Below, one piece after another: positions 59,087 to 64,000 of a DNA stretch of 64,000 nt (within the stretch, counting starts at the first letter, position 1; every line of letters starts with the position of its first letter). This stretch comes from Amycolatopsis granulosa (GTDB lineage Bacteria > Actinomycetota > Actinomycetes > Mycobacteriales > Pseudonocardiaceae). The stretch is from contig NZ_JAANOV010000001.1 of the NCBI RefSeq assembly GCF_011758745.1, positions 3,162,001 through 3,226,000 on the forward strand. The letters run 5' to 3'. The position numbers and the translations under genes were made by a program. Under the pieces are notes generated by a model. It was not told the origin of the DNA. It saw only the letters and a program-made list of their open reading frames with translations, and made no database searches.

Positions 59087-60408
59087 CACTCGTTCTTCGC
59101 TACGCGGCCCGCAGTGACCGTGGCCTGGTGCGGTCGAGCAACCAGGACTCGGTGTACGCAGGCCCCCGCCTGCTGGCGCTCGCCGACGGCATGGGTGGCC
59201 ATGCTGCGGGTGAGGTGGCCAGCAAGGTCGTGATCGCCTCCCTCGCCCCGCTCGACGACGACGAGCCCGGCGACGACCTGCTGAGCATGCTGAGAGACGC
59301 GGTGGCCGGCGGCAACGCGGCCATCAGCGAGCTGGTGGCGAACGACCCCGACCTCGACGGGATGGGTACCACCCTCACCGCGATGTTGTTCTCGGGCTCG
59401 CGCCTGGGCATGGTGCACGTGGGCGATTCGCGTGCCTACCTCTACCGCAACGGCCAGCTCACGCAGATCACCCGTGACGACAGCTTCGTCAACGAGCTGC
59501 TCGAGCAGGGCCGCATCACCGCCGACCAGGCCGCGACCCACCCGCAGCGGTCGCTGCTGCTCAAGGCGCTCACCGGGCACGAGGTGGAGCCGAGCCTGAC
59601 CGTGCGCGAGGCGCGCGCCGGCGACCGGTACCTGTTGTGCTCCGACGGTCTGTCCGGAATGGTCAGCGACGAGACCCTGGCCGAGGCCATCCGCATCCCG
59701 GACCCGCAGGACTGCGCCGACCGGATGATCGAGCTGGCGCTCAAGGGCGGCGGCACCGACAACGTGACGGTCATCGTCGCGGACGTGGTGGACGTCGAGT
59801 ACGGCGAGAACGCCCCCATCGTGGGCGGCGCCGCCGGTGACGGCAGCGACCAGTACGACCACCAGGGCGATTCCCCGGCCGCGCGCGCCAGGGCACTGAC
59901 CCAGCCGCCCCCGCCGCCGCCGCAGATGATCGCGCCGCTGGAGGAGCCGAAGAAGCGCCGCAAGTGGCGCTGGGCCGTCGGCATCCTGCTGGTCCTGGTC
60001 GTGCTCGGCGCGGGTGCCATCGCCACCCGCTACTTCGTGCTGAGCCAGTACTACGTCGGCGAAGGCGAGGGCGGCGAGGTGGCGATCTTCCGCGGTGTGC
60101 CCGGCAGCATCCTGGGCATTCCGCTGCACCAGCAGGCGGAGGGCTCGTGCCCCGCCGGTGACCAGGTGTGCGACAAGCTCACCGTGCCGCAACTGCAACA
60201 GGACGCGCAGGCCGCGGTGCGCAACGGCGTGAAGAAGGACAGCTTGGCCGACGCCCGCGACTACATCGACAACTTCCTGCGCTACAAGACGTTGCGGGAC
60301 TGCGCGCAGACCACCGTCCCCGGCGCGCCGACCCCCCAGCCGCTGCCGACGAGCCAGCAGCCGGGGAGGGACTGCGCGACGACGACGGTGCCAGGTGGTG
60401 GTGGCTGA
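59083..60408 (+). CDS. pstP: PstP: PP2C-type Ser/Thr protein phosphatase
   Basis: This 441-residue protein removes phosphate from substrates of the PknA/PknB kinases. The PP2C domain (about 4-235) shows SDRGLVRSSNQDSVYAG, LLALADGMGGHAAGEVASKV, GDSRAYLYRNGQLTQIT and LLCSDGLSGMVSDE, with the metal-binding Asp residues in place. A Pro-rich stretch leads to a basic segment, one transmembrane helix (about 302-322) and an extracellular tail with four Cys (SCPAGDQVCDK, LRDCAQTT, GRDCATTT) that could form disulfides. It overlaps fhaB and rodA (TGATG). Confidence 0.96.
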   Translation: MTLVLRYAARSDRGLVRSSNQDSVYAGPRLLALADGMGGHAAGEVASKVVIASLAPLDDDEPGDDLLSMLRDAVAGGNAAISELVANDPDLDGMGTTLTAMLFSGSRLGMVHVGDSRAYLYRNGQLTQITRDDSFVNELLEQGRITADQAATHPQRSLLLKALTGHEVEPSLTVREARAGDRYLLCSDGLSGMVSDETLAEAIRIPDPQDCADRMIELALKGGGTDNVTVIVADVVDVEYGENAPIVGGAAGDGSDQYDHQGDSPAARARALTQPPPPPPQMIAPLEEPKKRRKWRWAVGILLVLVVLGAGAIATRYFVLSQYYVGEGEGGEVAIFRGVPGSILGIPLHQQAEGSCPAGDQVCDKLTVPQLQQDAQAAVRNGVKKDSLADARDYIDNFLRYKTLRDCAQTTVPGAPTPQPLPTSQQPGRDCATTTVPGGGG

Positions 60409-61904
60409 TGAGCCAGCCACCACTGCCGGACCAGGCAGCCGCCGTCTACGCCAGCAACCCGCCGCGGGAACTGCCCACCAGGCGCGGCACCGAGCTGGCC
60501 ATGCTCGGTTTCGCCGCGTTCATCGTGACCTGCGCGTTCGTGCTCGTGCAGGCGAACCAGGAGCAAGAACTGTCCTGGTCGATCGTCTGGTACGGCCTGG
60601 CTTACCTGGGTTTGTTCGCGATCGCCCACGCCGCCGTGCGCCGGTGGGCGGCCTACGCCGATCCGCTGATCCTGCCGTCCGTCGCGCTGCTCAACGGACT
60701 GGGCCTGGTGATGATCTACCGGATCGACCTGGCCATGTCCGAGCGGGCGACGAAGGCCAGCCGGGACTTCACCGCGGCCGCGCCCAAGCAGGTGTTGTTC
60801 ACCGCGCTCGCGCTGGCGCTGTTCCTGGCCGTGCTGATCATGGTCCGCGACCACCGGACGCTGTCCCGGTACGGCTACACGGCGGGCCTGGTCGGCATGG
60901 TCGCGCTGGCGCTGCCGGCGCTGCTGCCGAGCTCGCTGTCGGAGGTCAACGGCGCGAAGGTGTGGCTGAAGCTGCCGGGCCTGTCGATCCAGCCCGCCGA
61001 GTTCTCGAAGATCCTGCTGATGATCTTCTTCGCCTCGTTCCTGGTGGCCAAACGCGATTTGTTCATGGTCGCCGGCCGCAAGGTGCTCGGCGTCGAGCTG
61101 CCACGTGCTCGTGACCTCGGCCCGCTGCTCATCGCCGCCGCGGTCTGTCTGCTGGTGCTGGTGTTCGAAAAGGACCTTGGCACCTCGTTGCTGATCTTCG
61201 GCATCGTGCTGGTGATGCTCTACGTCGCCACCGAGCGCGCGATCTGGGTGGTCACCGGGCTGGCCTTCTTCGTGGTCGGCTGCCTCATCGCCTACCAGCT
61301 GTTCACGCACGTCGAGCAGCGCGTGGCGAACTGGATCGACCCGCTCGCGACCTACTCCGACCAGGGCGGCGGTTACCAGATCGCGCAGGGCCTGTTCGGG
61401 CTGGGCACCGGCGGCATCGGCGGCACCGGCCTGGGCGCGGGGCGCCCGGACATCGTGCCGGAAGCCAACACCGACTTCATCACCGCCGGCCTCGGCGAGG
61501 AACTCGGGTTCATCGGCCTGGCCGCGATCCTCGTGATGTACCTGGTGCTGGCCACTCGCGGCATGCGCAGCGCACTGGCGGTCCGGGACACCTTCGGCAA
61601 GCTGCTCGGCTGCGGCCTGTCGTTCGCGATCGTCATGCAGGTGTTCGTGATCGTGGGCGGGGTGACGAAGCTGATCCCGATGACGGGTATCACCACGCCG
61701 TTCCTGTCCTACGGCGGTTCATCGCTGCTGGCCAACTACATCTTGGTCGCCCTGCTGCTGCGCATCTCCGACGCGGCGCGGCGGCCGGCGCAACGCGCGC
61801 GGCCCAAGCAGCCGGTGCAGCAGGCTCCGCTGGCCGAGGCGAACACGGTGATGGTCAACCGGCCGCCCGCCGGCGGGCACCAGACAGGGGAACCCACGGC
61901 ATGA
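60408..61904 (+). CDS. rodA: RodA/FtsW-family (SEDS) peptidoglycan polymerase
   Basis: This 498-residue SEDS protein has 11-12 transmembrane segments and starts at ATG 60408 (TGATG with pstP). Conserved motifs are VNGAKVWLKLPGLSIQPAEFSK, EKDLGTSLLIFG, GTGGIGGTGLGAGRPDIVPEANTDFITA and MTGITTPFLSYGGSSLLANY; the Asp after the long extracellular loop is expected to be catalytic. It polymerises glycan strands together with the class B PBP encoded next. It is slightly longer than E. coli RodA, owing to added N- and C-terminal tails. Confidence 0.96.
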   Translation: MSQPPLPDQAAAVYASNPPRELPTRRGTELAMLGFAAFIVTCAFVLVQANQEQELSWSIVWYGLAYLGLFAIAHAAVRRWAAYADPLILPSVALLNGLGLVMIYRIDLAMSERATKASRDFTAAAPKQVLFTALALALFLAVLIMVRDHRTLSRYGYTAGLVGMVALALPALLPSSLSEVNGAKVWLKLPGLSIQPAEFSKILLMIFFASFLVAKRDLFMVAGRKVLGVELPRARDLGPLLIAAAVCLLVLVFEKDLGTSLLIFGIVLVMLYVATERAIWVVTGLAFFVVGCLIAYQLFTHVEQRVANWIDPLATYSDQGGGYQIAQGLFGLGTGGIGGTGLGAGRPDIVPEANTDFITAGLGEELGFIGLAAILVMYLVLATRGMRSALAVRDTFGKLLGCGLSFAIVMQVFVIVGGVTKLIPMTGITTPFLSYGGSSLLANYILVALLLRISDAARRPAQRARPKQPVQQAPLAEANTVMVNRPPAGGHQTGEPTA

Positions 61905-63367
61905 ACAAGCCCATGCGCCGCGTCGGCATCACCATGATCACCATGGTGGTGCTGCTGCTGGCCAACATCACCTACATCCAGGTGGTGAAGGCCGACCAGT
62001 ACCGGACCGACCCGCGCAACCAGCGGGTGCTGCTGGACCAGTACTCCCGACAGCGCGGCAGCATCGTGTCGCAGTTCGACGGCCAGGTGCTGGCCGACGT
62101 GACCGAGACCGACGACAAGCTGCGGTTCCTCCGCCGCTACGCCAACGGCCCGATGTATGCGCCGGTCACCGGCTACTACTCGGTGCGCTACGGCTCCGGC
62201 GGGCTGGAGCGGGCCGAGGACGACATCCTCAACGGCGAGGACCCGCGGCTGCTCGTGCGCCGCCTGTCGGACATGGTCACCGGGCGCGACCCGCGTGGCG
62301 GCAACGTCCAGCTGACCGTCAACCCGGCGGTGCAGTCGGCCCTGTACAACGCGATGACGTCGAAGGGCTACACCGGCGCCGCGGTCGCGATGAACCCGAA
62401 GACCGGCGAGATCCTCGCGATGGTCTCCACGCCGTCCTACGACCCGAACGCGCTCGCCTCGCACGACGGCGACGACCAGCAGCAGGCGTGGTCCCGGTTC
62501 AGCGACGACCCGAAGAACCCGATGCTGAACCGGGCGATCTCGGAGACCTACCCGCCGGGTTCGACGTTCAAGCTGCTGGTCGCCGCGGCCGAGCTGGAGA
62601 ACGGCGCCACCGCGGACACGCCGGTGAGCAACGCGCCGAACGTGAAGCTGCCGGGCACCAACGTCACGCTGGAGAACTACGGCGGCGAGGTCTGCCCCGG
62701 CACCACCTTCAAGGACGCGCTCGCCCACTCGTGCAACGTCCCGTTCGCGACCTTCGCCGGCCAGCTGGGCGCGGACAAGCTGCGCCAGACCGCGGTCAAC
62801 TTCGGCCTCGGCGCGCCGCTGTCGATCCCGATGAACGTCGTGCCCTCGAGCCTGGGCGACCTGGACTCGCAGGCCGCGCTGTACCAGTCCGGCATCGGCC
62901 AGCGCGACGTGCGGCTGACCCCGCTGCAGGACCTGATGCTGTCCGCCACCATCGCCAACGGCGGGATGGCGATGAAACCGCAGCTGATCAAGAAGCTGCT
63001 CGCGCCGGACCTGTCCGACCTGCAGGGCTTCACCCCGCAGGAGCTCACCGGCACGCCGGCGCTGTCGCCGCAGAACGCGGCCGTGCTGCGGGACATGATG
63101 CTCGCCTCCGAGGCCAACACCAAGGGCGGCGGCAAGCGCGGCAACATCCAGATCGCGTCCAAGACCGGGACCGCCGAGCACGGCACCGACCCGAAGGCCA
63201 CCCCGCCGCACGCCTGGTACACCGCGTTCGCCCCGGCGGCCGACCCGCAGATCGCGGTCGCGGTCATCGTCGAGTCCGGCGGCAACCGCGGCCTGGAGGC
63301 CACCGGTGGCACGGTGGCGGCCGAGATCGGCCGCGCCGCGATCAACGCCCAGCTCGGGGGTGGGTAG
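61901..63367 (+). CDS. pbpA: PbpA: class B penicillin-binding protein (transpeptidase)
   Basis: This 488-residue protein overlaps rodA by 4 nt. One N-terminal membrane anchor (about 7-27) is followed by a pedestal and a transpeptidase domain (about 150-488). The active-site Ser is in PPGSTFKLLVAAAE (SxxK), the second motif is AHSCNVPFA (SxN) and the third SKTGTAEHG (KTG). In mycobacteria PbpA acts in septation and is phosphorylated by PknB. It pairs with RodA as the SEDS-bPBP synthase. Confidence 0.96.
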   Translation: MNKPMRRVGITMITMVVLLLANITYIQVVKADQYRTDPRNQRVLLDQYSRQRGSIVSQFDGQVLADVTETDDKLRFLRRYANGPMYAPVTGYYSVRYGSGGLERAEDDILNGEDPRLLVRRLSDMVTGRDPRGGNVQLTVNPAVQSALYNAMTSKGYTGAAVAMNPKTGEILAMVSTPSYDPNALASHDGDDQQQAWSRFSDDPKNPMLNRAISETYPPGSTFKLLVAAAELENGATADTPVSNAPNVKLPGTNVTLENYGGEVCPGTTFKDALAHSCNVPFATFAGQLGADKLRQTAVNFGLGAPLSIPMNVVPSSLGDLDSQAALYQSGIGQRDVRLTPLQDLMLSATIANGGMAMKPQLIKKLLAPDLSDLQGFTPQELTGTPALSPQNAAVLRDMMLASEANTKGGGKRGNIQIASKTGTAEHGTDPKATPPHAWYTAFAPAADPQIAVAVIVESGGNRGLEATGGTVAAEIGRAAINAQLGGG

Positions 63368-63370
63368 CGC

Positions 63371-64000
63371 ATGCTGTCCACCGGTCAGCTACTGGCCGAT
63401 CGCTACCGGCTCGTGCACCGCATCGCGGTGGGCGGCATGGGTGAGGTGTGGCAGGCCAGTGACACCCGGTTGGACCGCATCGTGGCGGTGAAGGTGCTCA
63501 AGGCCGAGCTGTCGCAGGACGCGGAGTTCCTGCACCGCTTCCGCACCGAGGCCCGGACGACCGCGTCCCTGAACCACCCGGGCATCGCGGCGGTGCACGA
63601 CTACGGCGAGACGGTCGCGGGCGAGCACGCGATCGCGTACCTGGTGATGGAGCACGTCGACGGCGAACCGCTGGCCGGGATCCTGCTGCGCGAAGGCAGG
63701 CTGGCCGCCGACCGGACGCTGGACATCCTCGAACAGGCCGGCAACGCGTTGCAGGCCGCGCACGAGCGCGGGCTGGTCCACCGGGACATCAAGCCGGGCA
63801 ACATCCTGGTCACCCCGACCGGCACGGTGAAGATCACCGACTTCGGCATCGCGAAGGCCGCCGACGCCGCGCCCGTCACCCGCTCCGGCATGGTGATGGG
63901 TACCGCCCACTACATCGCGCCGGAGCAGGCGCTCGGTCACGACGCGGAACCGGCGAGCGACGTGTACTCGCTCGCGGTGTGCGGGTACGAGTGCCTGGCC
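63371..64000 (+). CDS. pknA: PknA: Ser/Thr protein kinase (partial, cut by window end)
   Basis: ATG 63371 lies 3 nt after the pbpA stop; 210 codons are seen before the window ends with the frame open. The kinase domain is clear: [25 protein letters not shown] (ATP Lys), [10 protein letters not shown] (catalytic loop), ITDFGIAKA and the activation loop [16 protein letters not shown]. By locus order it is PknA, with pknB expected next, outside the window. PknA phosphorylates division and wall-synthesis proteins including FhaB and FtsZ in mycobacteria. Confidence 0.95.
   Translation, partial: MLSTGQLLADRYRLVHRIAVGGMGEVWQASDTRLDRIVAVKVLKAELSQDAEFLHRFRTEARTTASLNHPGIAAVHDYGETVAGEHAIAYLVMEHVDGEPLAGILLREGRLAADRTLDILEQAGNALQAAHERGLVHRDIKPGNILVTPTGTVKITDFGIAKAADAAPVTRSGMVMGTAHYIAPEQALGHDAEPASDVYSLAVCGYECLA

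Overview
The window is GC-rich, ordinary chromosomal DNA of an actinomycete. The best guess from gene content is the family Pseudonocardiaceae, Amycolatopsis-like. The main support is the right end: tRNA-Leu(CAG), then fhaA-fhaB-pstP-rodA-pbpA-pknA, the Ser/Thr phosphorylation and cell-wall locus that actinobacteria keep close to oriC. By analogy with Mycobacterium, where dnaA lies beyond pknB, the origin should lie to the right of this window. Frequent GTG starts, ATGA/GTGA coupled genes and apparently leaderless promoters (TANNNT 6-7 nt before the start codon) fit the same group. No insertion sequence, prophage or CRISPR array was seen. The genus is an inference.

Layout. 1-3.5 kb: end of a glycosyltransferase-like gene, a 37-residue membrane micro-protein, a NarL-type two-component pair and an XRE regulator. 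3.6-12.8 kb: a drug-efflux MFS transporter divergent from that regulator, an ECF sigma factor coupled to a two-domain VOC protein, a UDP-glucose dehydrogenase, an SDR, an erythromycin-esterase-like protein divergent from a double-MerR regulator, a RecB-like nuclease and a small basic protein. 12.9-16.4 kb: a complete four-gene osmoprotectant ABC importer. 16.6-19.6 kb: a YcnI-CopC-CopD copper cluster whose copC-copD junction is filled by two 77-bp MIRU-like repeats. 19.8-29 kb: an aminoglycoside-phosphotransferase-like protein, an XRE-TPR regulator divergent from two small proteins, an MFS sugar transporter coupled to a decayed GH1 glucosidase, a TetR regulator, a cluster of DnaA boxes, a PLP enzyme and an FAD lactone oxidase.

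29-33.8 kb is the most unusual stretch: a WXG100 protein, a 1031-residue polymorphic-toxin-like protein with a CpnT/WXG-type N-terminus and a GNAT-like C-terminal domain, and an ADP-ribosylglycohydrolase-fold protein that has lost most of its metal-binding aspartates. The three genes overlap end to end (TAGTG and ATGA), so I read them as one secreted toxin/immunity-like module. 33.8-39.2 kb: an NAD(P)-binding protein, an unrecognised protein, a Ser/Thr kinase with an RsiV-like (DUF3298) outer domain, and two coupled CoA-ester lyases.

39.3-50.2 kb: a nine-gene minus-strand operon (dipeptide-type ABC importer, aldehyde dehydrogenase, SDR, amidase and a 582-residue unknown) divergent from a FadR-type GntR regulator, with a TGGTCCGACCA operator between them. 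It looks like uptake and catabolism of an amide-containing compound. 50.3-57 kb: a methyltransferase, an ArsR-SRPBCC pair with a palindromic operator over its start, a PPOX/F420 protein behind a MerR-type promoter, a cystathionine-gamma-synthase-like enzyme with a B3/B4 protein divergent from an XRE-cupin regulator, an FKBP, and a LysR regulator divergent from a threonine-dehydratase-like enzyme. 57-64 kb: the tRNA and the fha/pst/rod/pbp/pkn operon, cut off within pknA.
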